DNA from: Microbacterium croceum
Lineage (GTDB): Bacteria > Actinomycetota > Actinomycetes > Actinomycetales > Microbacteriaceae
Length of the DNA: 64,000 nucleotides
Direction of reading: 5' to 3'
NCBI RefSeq assembly: GCF_023091245.1
Contig: NZ_JAHWXN010000002.1
Coordinates: forward strand, 496,001-560,000
The notes below the pieces were generated by a model. It was not told where the DNA came from and searched no databases. It saw only the letters and a list, made by a program, of their open reading frames with translations. The position numbers and the translations under genes are program-made. Each line of letters starts with the position of its first letter. Position 1 is the first letter of the stretch. Shown piece by piece: positions 54,373-62,253 of this stretch.

Positions 54373-54375
54373 GCG
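54318..54375. repeat. Tandem 15-bp repeat at start of DUF6716 gene
   Basis: A 15-bp unit (ATGCGCTCTCCGGTC on the plus strand) repeats with small changes, giving four ATGs in frame on the minus strand. Copy-number change would alter the N-terminus by 5 residues at a time (MTGER) without shifting frame. Confidence 0.65.
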
Positions 54376-55241
54376 GTGATGCGACGCAGCTTCGCCATGG
54401 GGGCCAGCTCACTGTCGAAGACGCGCTTGACACCGTCACCCAGTGCCGTCTCGATCACGCGGATGTCGCGCACGAGGTGCTCGAGTCCGGTCGGCTCCAG
54501 CGAGGCCGCGTGGTCGGAGCCCCACATCGTGCGGTCCAGAGTGATGTGGCGCTCGACAGCGACCGCGCCGATGGCCACGGCCGCCAGCGAGATCTGCAGT
54601 CCGCGTTCGTGGCCGGAGTAACCGATCGGGACGCCGGGGTAGCGGTCGCGCAGCGTGGCGATCGCCCGGAGATTCGCCTCTTCCGGTTCCAGCGGATACG
54701 TCGAGGTGGCGTGCATGAGCACGACACGGTCGGTGCCGAGCGTGTCGAGCGCGCGGTCGATCTGCGCGATCGTCGACATCCCGGTGGAGAGGATCACGGG
54801 CTTGCCCGTCGCCCGCAGCGCCTGCAGCAGCTCGGTGTCGGTGAGGCTGGCCGAGGCGACCTTGTGAGCCACCACGTTCAGGTCCTCCAGGAAGTCGACG
54901 CTCGGCACGTCCCACGGCGAGGCGAACCAGTCCAGGCCCTGCAGCGTGGCGTGGTCGCCGATCGCGACGTACTCGTCACGGCCGAACTCCACCCGGCGAC
55001 GGTAGTCCAGGTAGCTCATCGTGCCCCACGGGGTCTCCCGCGGCACGTCGCGCATGTGCTCGGGCGTGGAGATCTCGGGGGTGCGCTTCTGGAACTTCAC
55101 GGCATCCGCCCCGGCGCGCGCGGCGACGTCGATCAGACGCCGGGCGATATCGACATCACCATTGTGGTTCAGGCCGATCTCGGCGATGACGTAGGCGGGA
55201 TGACCGCCTCCGATGACGCGCGATCCGATGCTGACAGTCAT
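54369..55241 (-). CDS. NeuB-family nonulosonic acid synthase, short form
   Basis: NeuB enzymes condense PEP with a mannose derivative to make sialic acid, legionaminic acid or Kdn (or the 9-phosphates). The 290-residue TIM barrel begins VIAEIGLNHNGDVDIARRL (17-36) and has AVKFQKRTPEISTP, TSTYPLEPEEANL and IGYSGHERGLQISLAA, all NeuB hallmarks. It lacks the roughly 60-residue C-terminal SAF (antifreeze-like) domain of most NeuB proteins. It overlaps the DUF6716 gene by 4 bases. Substrate cannot be read; no NeuC epimerase gene is near. Confidence 0.88.
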   Translation of the reverse strand: MTVSIGSRVIGGGHPAYVIAEIGLNHNGDVDIARRLIDVAARAGADAVKFQKRTPEISTPEHMRDVPRETPWGTMSYLDYRRRVEFGRDEYVAIGDHATLQGLDWFASPWDVPSVDFLEDLNVVAHKVASASLTDTELLQALRATGKPVILSTGMSTIAQIDRALDTLGTDRVVLMHATSTYPLEPEEANLRAIATLRDRYPGVPIGYSGHERGLQISLAAVAIGAVAVERHITLDRTMWGSDHAASLEPTGLEHLVRDIRVIETALGDGVKRVFDSELAPMAKLRRITA

Positions 55242-55335
55242 GATTCCTCCGGTCGTCGAGCGGTCTGAGATCCCCGCCCCTCCTGGCTACGCCTCGCGGG
55301 TGAACGCCATGCGACCGAAGAGTTACCGGCACCGG

Positions 55336-56520
55336 TCAGCTCGACAACACCCGCTCGATGAGCTCTCGCACAGCCCCGTGTCCTCCGCGCCGGGTGAGCA
55401 CGACGCGCGCCTCCTCGAGTACGAGCGGATGCGCGTCGGCGACGGCCACCGGCCACCCCACGATCCGCATCGCGGGAAGGTCGTTGACGTCGTTGCCGAG
55501 ATACGCGATATCGTGCAGCGCGACGCCGACCTCCTCCGCCCATCCACGCAGCGCCGACTCCTTGTCGTCGATGCCGTGCAGCACGGGCACCCGCAGCTTC
55601 TCGGCTCGCGACCGCACCACCGGGTTGACCTCGGTGGAGAGGATCAGCATCGGCAGCCCCGCCCGGCGCAGCAGCGCGACCCCCATCCCGTCCTCGCGGC
55701 TCACCCGCACGCGTTCCCGCCCGTCCGCGTCGACGAGGGCGGTGTCGTCGGTGTGCACGCCGTCGAAGTCGGTCACGACCGCCTGCACGGCGATCCGCTC
55801 GACCTTGTCGTGCCGCGCGGCGAGCGCCCTGGCGATCTCGAGCTGCTGCGCGTCGTCGATCTCGATCGCCGACCACTCCGGCACCTCGGCGATGCGGATC
55901 CGGCCGAAGAAGCGATGCCTGCTCTCGCGGAAGCCATCCGCCCGGAAGACGTAGAAGGCGCCGGTCTCGAGATGGTGCGGCTCCCGGTCCTGACGCCGCG
56001 GACGATGCGCGGCCTCGTGGTTGATCGCGACCGCCGCGCCGTCGGTATCCCGGCGCCAGAGGAACCCATACGTCGCGTGCGCCGAGAACACGCTGTCGGC
56101 ACGACCGGCCGCGACCTCGGCGACGGCCGCGGCGAGCGCGTCGCTCGGGATGAACGGCGACGTCGCCTGGAGAAAGGCCACGATGTCGTAGTGCTCGCCC
56201 TGCGCCTCGAACTCGTCGAGCGCGTGCAGGATCGCGCTCTCGGACGACGCCGTGTCACCCGAGATCTCGGCGGGGCGGCGCATCACGCGTGCTCCCGCGG
56301 ATGCCGCGACACCGGCGATCTCGTCGTCGTCGGTCGACACGACCACCCGCTCGATGCCCGCCGCCAGCGCCGAACGCACACCCCGCGCCACCAGGGCGAT
56401 CCCGCCCACGCGCTGCAGGTTCTTACGCGGGACGCCTTTCGACCCGCCGCGCGCCGGGATGATCGCCACCGTGCGCGGGGGCGCGTCCGTCATCACCTGT
56501 TCGGCGTTGTCGATCATCAT
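55336..56520 (-). CDS. CMP-nonulosonate synthetase fused to HAD phosphatase
   Basis: A bifunctional 394-residue protein. Residues 1-235 are an acylneuraminate/Kdn cytidylyltransferase: VAIIPARGGSKGVPRKN at 18-34, FLQATSPF at 117-124 and ETGAFYVFR at 185-193. Residues 245-394 are a KdsC-like HAD phosphatase: TDFDGVHTDD at 250-259, ILSTE at 293-297, Lys320 and LGNDVNDLP at 341-349. The phosphatase could remove a 9-phosphate from the NeuB product before CMP activation. The ATG at 56520 overlaps the previous gene by 4 bases. A 94-bp gap precedes neuB. Confidence 0.88.
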   Translation of the reverse strand: MMIDNAEQVMTDAPPRTVAIIPARGGSKGVPRKNLQRVGGIALVARGVRSALAAGIERVVVSTDDDEIAGVAASAGARVMRRPAEISGDTASSESAILHALDEFEAQGEHYDIVAFLQATSPFIPSDALAAAVAEVAAGRADSVFSAHATYGFLWRRDTDGAAVAINHEAAHRPRRQDREPHHLETGAFYVFRADGFRESRHRFFGRIRIAEVPEWSAIEIDDAQQLEIARALAARHDKVERIAVQAVVTDFDGVHTDDTALVDADGRERVRVSREDGMGVALLRRAGLPMLILSTEVNPVVRSRAEKLRVPVLHGIDDKESALRGWAEEVGVALHDIAYLGNDVNDLPAMRIVGWPVAVADAHPLVLEEARVVLTRRGGHGAVRELIERVLSS

Positions 56521-57878
56521 CGTCCTCGCATCACTCGCCACACCCGTGCTGCACGGTTCCGCGCCCCGAGAGCCGTCAGCCGCCACTGCTCCACCCGCCC
56601 CACTCCCCCCGCGGAGCGCAGCATCCGTCGCACCGGCCTCTCGGCGGGCGCTCCAGGCAGACGCAGGAGCGACAGCCGCTCGGGGGCGAAGTAGCGGTCG
56701 CGCTCCGACGGGGCCAGCGTACGCAGCAGTAGTTCGGCCCGCGGCCGCAGGTGCCCGGCGATCTCCGGCTGCATGGCGTGGCCGAGCGCATCGATCAGCA
56801 GCTGCAGGTGCGCGGGATCCGCGGCGGGGACATCGTCGCGGGTGAGTGCATCGACGATCGCCAGCGGCACGCGGTTGCTGTTCTCGAAGGGCGCCAACCG
56901 CGCGAGGAGGCGCGTCGTCCCCGCCGATCCCACCGGAATGCCGAGCGTCGCCCGCACGGTCGGCAGCGCGGTCGAGAACCCCGCCACCACGGCGACCGCG
57001 TCGATCCGCTCGGCGAGCACCTCGGCGGGCAGCGCTCCGCGATACTCGGCGTACTCGAGCCCGAGCGAGAGAACCCGCTCTCTGACGGCATCCGACTGCA
57101 GCGGCGGCGCGGCGGGGTGCGCCTTGAACACGACTCGCTGCGGCGACCACGTCATCGCGCGATCGACCAGGTCGCGGTGCAGAGCCGCCTCCTCGCGGAC
57201 GGACAGCAGCCCGAGCGCCGACAGGTACTGGCCCAGCACGAGCACGGTCGGCACCGCGTCGTCCAGCGCCGCACCCGAGGCATCGACCACCGGTGCACCG
57301 GAGTCGGTCTCGCGCAGCACCTGCTGGAAGCGACTCGGCGGCACCGGGAGCGGGGTCGCGAAAGGCGATCCGACCAGCGGCCGCACTCCCGGCACCACGT
57401 CGGCGTACACGACCTGCCCGATCCGCGCGGCGACCAAACGACCGAGTGCGACCCGCATCGGCGAATAGGTCATCAGCCCGTCGCCGATGATCGACAGCCG
57501 CGCGCGCGGGAAGATCGACATCAGCGTCCGCGCGGGCGCCACCTGAGGGCTCTGCACGAACAGCTCCAGGTCGCCGGGGTCGATACCCCAGGCGCGCGTG
57601 AGCAGCTTCTCCAGCAGCGGCAGATCCGCGTCGGACGGCTGCCAGTCGCTCGGATGCTGCGCTCCCAGCAGCACCCCGAGGTCTTCGACGCGGTCGAATC
57701 GCCCCCGCAGCGATTCCAGCGACGGGTCGATGCCGATGCCCACCACGGTCTCGGGCACCCGGGCCGAGACGAAGGGGACGAGCACGCGGTCCGCCGCGTC
57801 GCCGAGAAGGCCCTCATCGATCGCCGCGACGGCGGTCGCGAGTCCGTAGGTGCTGTGCACCGCGAACAGCTGAGTCAT
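56517..57878 (-). CDS. Polysialyltransferase-family glycosyltransferase
   Basis: The 453-residue protein resembles the bacterial alpha-2,8-polysialyltransferase family that extends nonulosonic acid chains. It starts MTQLFAVHSTYGLATAVAAI, has an IIGDGLMTYS patch near residue 131 (like the D/E-D/E-G motif), VVFKAHPAAPP near 250 (the HP motif) and VAGFSTALPTVRATLG near 306 (the serine-rich motif). It overlaps both flanking genes by 4 bases (ATGA). No membrane segment is clear. Exact linkage cannot be inferred. Confidence 0.65.
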   Translation of the reverse strand: MTQLFAVHSTYGLATAVAAIDEGLLGDAADRVLVPFVSARVPETVVGIGIDPSLESLRGRFDRVEDLGVLLGAQHPSDWQPSDADLPLLEKLLTRAWGIDPGDLELFVQSPQVAPARTLMSIFPRARLSIIGDGLMTYSPMRVALGRLVAARIGQVVYADVVPGVRPLVGSPFATPLPVPPSRFQQVLRETDSGAPVVDASGAALDDAVPTVLVLGQYLSALGLLSVREEAALHRDLVDRAMTWSPQRVVFKAHPAAPPLQSDAVRERVLSLGLEYAEYRGALPAEVLAERIDAVAVVAGFSTALPTVRATLGIPVGSAGTTRLLARLAPFENSNRVPLAIVDALTRDDVPAADPAHLQLLIDALGHAMQPEIAGHLRPRAELLLRTLAPSERDRYFAPERLSLLRLPGAPAERPVRRMLRSAGGVGRVEQWRLTALGARNRAARVWRVMRGR

Positions 57879-58885
57879 CGCGCCTGCCCTGAGCCGCGGA
57901 GGCTGGAGGCGAGCACTCGGCGGCGAGGACCGTCGAGCCGGGCCACCGCCGCCTGCACCTCGGCGTGCGGCAGACGCTCGAGCAGGCCGCGGATCGCGGC
58001 CCGCATCTCGCCGCGCAGCGCGCGGGGCATCCGACGCGATCGCACCAGATGATGAGAGCTGAGCGCGAGCGCCGTCCACACCGCCTTGGGCAGGAACCGC
58101 TGCGACTCCGGATCGATCTCGACGAGGTCGACGACCTCCGACATGGCCCGGGCGAAATCCAGCTGTCGTCGATCGCGCACCTGTGTCAACGAGGTCGAGA
58201 CACCGCGACGATAGAGCAGCGCCGGGGCATCCACCACCGCGAAGGACTCCGCCTGCAGGTGCAGCCGCCAGATCCAGGGCCGGTCCTCCGCCGTGAACAG
58301 CCCGGGCGAGAACCCGGCCAGGCCGTGGTCGATCACCCGGCGATGGAAGATCCCCGCCCACGCGAACGGGTAGTCCACCATCGTCGACTCCGTGTCCGGA
58401 AGGATCGCCTCACGCGGCGGCACGAGCTGCTCGCGCCACGGGTGCGGTGCCCGCACGAGCGTACGCACCCCGTCGCGAACCGTCACATGGTCGGTACGGA
58501 CGAAATCGGCACCGAGGTCCCGCAACCGCGTCGCCAGCACGGCCAGGCGCCCCGGCTGCATCCAGTCGTCGCCGTCGACGAAGCAGAACGACTCGGCCTC
58601 GACGAGCGCGAGCCCCTGGTTGCGGGCGCTCGCGAGTCCGCGAGGCGCAGGATTCACGATCACCTCGGCATTCGCGAAGCGCGCGGCGTAGCGGCGCATG
58701 AGATCCCCAGTCCCGTCGTGGGAGCCGTCGTCGATCGCGACGAGCTGGAGCGCCGAGGGGTCGTCGAACTGCCGCAACAGGGTCTCCAGCGTCGTCGCGA
58801 TGTACGCGCCGGCGTCCTTCGCGGGCAGGATGACGGTGACGAGCGGTCTGCGCACGGAACTCCCGGGGGTGGACGGTGCCCGCAT
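57875..58885 (-). CDS. Family 2 glycosyltransferase
   Basis: A 336-residue GT2 enzyme, the first gene of the cluster. VTVILPAKDAGAYIATTLETLL (21-42, broken at TLETLL) opens the nucleotide-sugar-binding fold; IDDGSHDGT and FCFVDGDDWM supply the acidic metal-binding motifs near 60 and 106. The C-terminal half is Arg-rich. I used the ATG at 58885 (MRAPSTPG); no better start lies upstream. It probably makes a linker or alternating sugar for the nonulosonate glycan. Confidence 0.82.
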   Translation of the reverse strand: MRAPSTPGSSVRRPLVTVILPAKDAGAYIATTLETLLRQFDDPSALQLVAIDDGSHDGTGDLMRRYAARFANAEVIVNPAPRGLASARNQGLALVEAESFCFVDGDDWMQPGRLAVLATRLRDLGADFVRTDHVTVRDGVRTLVRAPHPWREQLVPPREAILPDTESTMVDYPFAWAGIFHRRVIDHGLAGFSPGLFTAEDRPWIWRLHLQAESFAVVDAPALLYRRGVSTSLTQVRDRRQLDFARAMSEVVDLVEIDPESQRFLPKAVWTALALSSHHLVRSRRMPRALRGEMRAAIRGLLERLPHAEVQAAVARLDGPRRRVLASSLRGSGQAR

Positions 58886-58976
58886 GGTCTCAGTCGCGCA
58901 TGGCGGGATGCTGACGCCGCGGTAAACGCGGGGTGTCCTGGTCACGGGACCCCCGCGGATCGGCGACGATGGACAG

Positions 58977-59870
58977 ATGCTCTGGTCTCGGCACTCGCAC
59001 GGTCGCCCGATGCGCCGCCGCGTGCGCGAGACGGACGAACTGCGTTGGTTCACCGCACGGGCCTGGACCACGCGGTGGTATCCGCAGGGCATCGATGTGG
59101 GCGCGTGGCGCGGTCGACGCACTCTCGCGGTGAGCTGGTTCCGGCAGGACCGCAGCGGCAGTCACCTCGCCTCCCGTGTGGTGCTGATCGACCTGCAGCG
59201 CTCCCGCCACATCGACATCGCCCTCGCGATCGAGGAGGACGGCGAGCTGCAGCCCGCCCGCATCCACACCGGAGGGATCGCGTGGTTCGGTGATCGGCTG
59301 TTCGTCGCGGCGACCACGCAGGGCATCTGGGAGTTCGACCTCAGTGCGGTGCACGAGGTGCGGGGTGCCGTCGCGCGACGCGTGCGCGGGATCTCGGGAC
59401 GTCGTCCCGGCGCGCGGTCGCTCGTGGCGGTGCGCACGCGGGTGCACCCGGTCGCCCTGCGCTGCTCCTTCCTCGGCCGCGTGTACGACGAGGACGGCAT
59501 CTCCCTGCCGCGGGTGCTGATCGGCGAGTTCCGCTCGGATGACCGCGGTCGTATCGGCGAGTTCGCGATCCCGTCCGGCGCAGACGGTGAGTTCGAGGAG
59601 AAGGACCGGTTCGTGCCGGGCATCGGCCACATGCAGGGCGCGGTGCGCGGGGGCGACCAGGTCTTCGTGTCGCAGTCCGACGGGATGCGACCCGGCACGC
59701 TGTGGTCAGGACCGGTCGGAGCCCTGACCCCGCACGCGTACCGGCTGCCCGTCGGCTGCGAGGACCTGGCGCTCGACCCCGAGGCGAGGATGCTGTGGTC
59801 GCTGGGCGAGCATCCGCGCAAGCGCGTGGTCCGCGGCATCCCCTTCGCATGGATCGGGCTCGAAGGCTGA
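58977..59870 (+). CDS. Conserved hypothetical protein near glycan cluster
   Basis: A 297-residue protein of no family I can name. It is rich in beta-strand-forming segments with repeated DRLFVAATT/ DQVFVSQSD/ EARMLWSLGE-like blades, which would fit a propeller. No signal peptide. It diverges from the GT2 gene and shares a 91-bp gap. A GACGAT box 6 bases before the ATG suggests a leaderless mRNA. Its position hints at a role with surface glycans, but that is only context. Confidence 0.65.
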   Translation: MLWSRHSHGRPMRRRVRETDELRWFTARAWTTRWYPQGIDVGAWRGRRTLAVSWFRQDRSGSHLASRVVLIDLQRSRHIDIALAIEEDGELQPARIHTGGIAWFGDRLFVAATTQGIWEFDLSAVHEVRGAVARRVRGISGRRPGARSLVAVRTRVHPVALRCSFLGRVYDEDGISLPRVLIGEFRSDDRGRIGEFAIPSGADGEFEEKDRFVPGIGHMQGAVRGGDQVFVSQSDGMRPGTLWSGPVGALTPHAYRLPVGCEDLALDPEARMLWSLGEHPRKRVVRGIPFAWIGLEG

Positions 59871-59898
59871 GCTGCGGCCGCGCGTCTAGACTGGTGGG

Positions 59899-60201
59899 GT
59901 GAAGCCTGCACCCCTCCTCGTCTACACCGTGCTGCGGCTGCTGGCGTTCCTCGTCCCCCTCGCGATCATGTGGTTCTTCTTCCCGATCTTCCGGGAGTTC
60001 TGGTGGCTCGCGGCTATCTTCGCCGCGCTGATCGGCACCAGCATCTCGATGCTCTTCCTGCGCGCGCCGCTGTCGAAGGCGTCCGCCGAACTGCACGAGC
60101 GCCGCGAGGGACGCACCTCCGCACGCCAGGCCGACGCCGACGCCGAGGACGCGGTCGTCGAGGGTGCCGCCGTGGAGGATGGCACCACTACCCGCGACTG
60201 A
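59899..60201 (+). CDS. DUF4229 membrane protein
   Basis: A 100-residue protein with two helices (YTVLRLLAFLVPLAIMWFFF; WWLAAIFAALIGTSISMLFL) and an acidic tail, matching DUF4229, an actinobacterial family of unknown function often near menA or related genes. The GTG at 59899 lies 6 bases after TAGACT (59887-59892), so it is leaderless. It is convergent with menA, with an 85-bp gap. Confidence 0.8.
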   Translation: MKPAPLLVYTVLRLLAFLVPLAIMWFFFPIFREFWWLAAIFAALIGTSISMLFLRAPLSKASAELHERREGRTSARQADADAEDAVVEGAAVEDGTTTRD

Positions 60202-60286
60202 CCGGTCGCATATCGTCGCGTCCGCCCCTGCGAAGCGACCACTCCCGACCACTCCTCAACCGGCGGGATGCCGCTGCCCGCGTGTG

Positions 60287-61267
60287 TCAGCCGGCGAACG
60301 CCCAGAACAGCGCGCCGGCGTAGAGCAGTGACGTCAGCGACGTGAGCGCGAGGGCGATCACGAGTTCGCGCGGCTGACGGTAGGTCCAGACGATCAGCAC
60401 CGCGGGCAGTCCCGCCAGCAGCGCCAGCAGAGAGATCCAGGCGATCGGGAACACCAGCGCGAGGAACACGGCGATCCCGAACGGCACCAGGATGAACAGC
60501 GTGAACAGCACCTGGGTCGCGCGGCGGCCGATCAGCACGGTGAGCGTGCGCTTGCCGACCTCTCGGTCCTGATCGATGTCGCGCAGATTGTTCGCCAGCA
60601 GCACGGCGCAGGCGAACAGGCCGGCGGCGACCGCCCCGAGCCAGGCCTGCTGCGGCAGCTGGAACACCTGCACCCACGTGGTGCCGAGCGTGGCGACCAG
60701 GCCGAAGAACACGAAGACGAAGACCTCGCCCAGACCCGCGTAGCCGTAGGGCCGCTTGCCGCCGGTGTAGAACCACGCGGCCACGATGCAAGCCGCACCG
60801 ACCGCCAGCATCCACCACTGCTCGGTGCGCACCACGATCGCGAGGCCGACGAGAGCCGCGAGTGCGAAGAAGCTCAGCCCGATGATCAACACCGTGCGGG
60901 GCTTCACCCGCCCCGAGGCGGTCAGTCGCGCCGGTCCCACGCGCACGGCGTCGGTGCCGCGGATGCCGTCGCTGTAGTCGTTCGTGAAGTTCACGCCGAT
61001 CTGCAGCAGCACCGCGACGGCGAGGCACGCGAGGGCGATCACCCAGTGGAACTCCGGTCCCGTGCTGCGCGCCGCACCGGAGCCGATGATGACCGGAGCC
61101 GCGGCGAGCGGCAGCGTGCGCAGTCGCGCGGCGCCGATCCAGTCCGCGGCCGTGACCGGTCCGGCTTCGACGACGGGGCGTCGAGCAGGGTTGCCGCTGG
61201 TGCGACTCGGGGTGCGCGGGGTGCTCTTGGTGCGCGCAGAACTCTTGCGCTTCGACGATGCTGCCAC
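60287..61267 (-). CDS. menA: 1,4-dihydroxy-2-naphthoate polyprenyltransferase
   Basis: MenA attaches the polyprenyl chain to 1,4-dihydroxy-2-naphthoate in the membrane. The 326-residue protein has a basic, disordered 35-residue N-terminus and then eight or nine helices. Motifs NFTNDYSDGIRGTD (about 95) and NNLRDIDQDREVGKRTL (about 228) carry the Asp pairs that bind prenyl diphosphate. The GTG at 61267 lies 7 bases after TAGGAT (61275-61280), probably leaderless. It completes the visible menaquinone genes. Confidence 0.93.
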   Translation of the reverse strand: MAASSKRKSSARTKSTPRTPSRTSGNPARRPVVEAGPVTAADWIGAARLRTLPLAAAPVIIGSGAARSTGPEFHWVIALACLAVAVLLQIGVNFTNDYSDGIRGTDAVRVGPARLTASGRVKPRTVLIIGLSFFALAALVGLAIVVRTEQWWMLAVGAACIVAAWFYTGGKRPYGYAGLGEVFVFVFFGLVATLGTTWVQVFQLPQQAWLGAVAAGLFACAVLLANNLRDIDQDREVGKRTLTVLIGRRATQVLFTLFILVPFGIAVFLALVFPIAWISLLALLAGLPAVLIVWTYRQPRELVIALALTSLTSLLYAGALFWAFAG

Positions 61268-61342
61268 GCTCGGAATCCTACTGGGCGCGCTGATGACACC
61301 CCTCGACAGGGTCGCGGCTTCGCGCGGCCTCGGCGAGCGATC

Positions 61343-61633
61343 TCAGGCGTCGGGGTTGGAATCCTTGCCGTCGAGCCAGAGCGTGTCGCTCTTGTCGCCG
61401 TGCGCCCCGGGCTTGCCGACGTGCTTGTCGCCGATCTTCGGGCCCTTGGTGATGACGTGCACCAGTGCCATCGCATGGCCCTGGCCCAACTGGTACTCCT
61501 CTTTCAACCACGCGACGATCGGCGTCGCCTTGGTCGTCTCGTCGAACCCCTTCGCCTTCGCGAGTTCGATGAACTGGCGCGGGGTGAGGCCGGTCTTGGT
61601 CTCGATGTTGTCGAGGTAAGCCTGGAAGGACAT
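61343..61633 (-). CDS. DUF4287 domain protein
   Basis: A 96-residue protein: MSFQAYLDNIETKTGLTPRQFIELA matches DUF4287, a short helical family, in its first half. KEEYQLGQGHAMALVHVITKG follows. A basic tail ends DSNPDA. Function unknown. The start at 61633 lies behind AGGAGAGCTC, a strong ribosome binding site. It stands alone, downstream of an AsnC regulator and upstream of menA on the same strand. Confidence 0.82.
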   Translation of the reverse strand: MSFQAYLDNIETKTGLTPRQFIELAKAKGFDETTKATPIVAWLKEEYQLGQGHAMALVHVITKGPKIGDKHVGKPGAHGDKSDTLWLDGKDSNPDA

Positions 61634-61710
61634 GAGCTCTCCTGTGTTCAGCGGTGCGACAGCCATCATCGCCGAGCGCACAGCGGATGACAATGCCGAC
61701 GGAGCGCTTG

Positions 61711-62181
61711 TCAAGACTCGACTGCGTCCTCGGTGGCGAGGGGCAGGATCGGCCGGTTCTCGTAATAGGTCTGCAGCACGACGGTCGTGCGGGTGCTGAC
61801 GGATGCCGCCGTGCGGATATCGCGGACGAGCTCCTCCAGCGCGCGCGGCGAAGCCACCCGCACGAAGAGCATGTAGCTGGCGTCACCGGCGATGGAGTGG
61901 CAGGCCTCGATCGCGTCGAGGTGCTCCAGCAGCTCGGGGGCGTTGTCGGGCTGCGCAGGGTCGAGCGGGGTGATCTCGATGAACGCGGAGAGGGGCGTAC
62001 CCACGAGCTCGGGGTCGAGGATCGCGCGATAGCCGGTGATCACGCCGCGGGTCTCGAGCCGCCGGAGCCGCGACTGCACAGCCGACACCGAGAGGCCGAC
62101 GGCATCCGAGAGCTGGGAGAGCGTCGCGCGTCCGTCACGAGCGATCTCCGCGACGATCGCGCGGTCGACAGAATCATCCAT
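61711..62181 (-). CDS. Lrp/AsnC-family regulator
   Basis: A 156-residue regulator with an N-terminal helix-turn-helix (TLSQLSDAVGLSVSAVQSRLRRLE near 20-43) and the RAM ligand-binding domain (IEACHSIAGDASYMLFVRV near 91). Its ATG lies 7 bases after TAATCT (62189-62194), so it is probably leaderless. The divergent DUF6421 gene and a palindrome between them suggest that DUF6421 is its target. Confidence 0.9.
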   Translation of the reverse strand: MDDSVDRAIVAEIARDGRATLSQLSDAVGLSVSAVQSRLRRLETRGVITGYRAILDPELVGTPLSAFIEITPLDPAQPDNAPELLEHLDAIEACHSIAGDASYMLFVRVASPRALEELVRDIRTAASVSTRTTVVLQTYYENRPILPLATEDAVES

Positions 62182-62214
62182 GGATGTAAGATTATCGTCA
62201 GTATCCCGTTATGA

Positions 62215-62229
62215 CCGGAAAATTTCCGG
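62215..62229. promoter_or_regulatory. Palindrome between asnC-type gene and DUF6421 gene
   Basis: CCGGAAAATTTCCGG is a perfect palindrome with an AT-rich centre and resembles Lrp-like sites. It lies 34 bp upstream of the regulator's start and 25 bp before the DUF6421 ATG. Confidence 0.5.
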
Positions 62230-62253
62230 CATGCCGCATGATCGGAGGTTTCG

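Noticed and set aside
61300..61316. Possible second copy of the CGACAGGCTCAG repeat
   Set aside because: Only CTCGACAGGGTC matches, without the inverted arm; not the same element.
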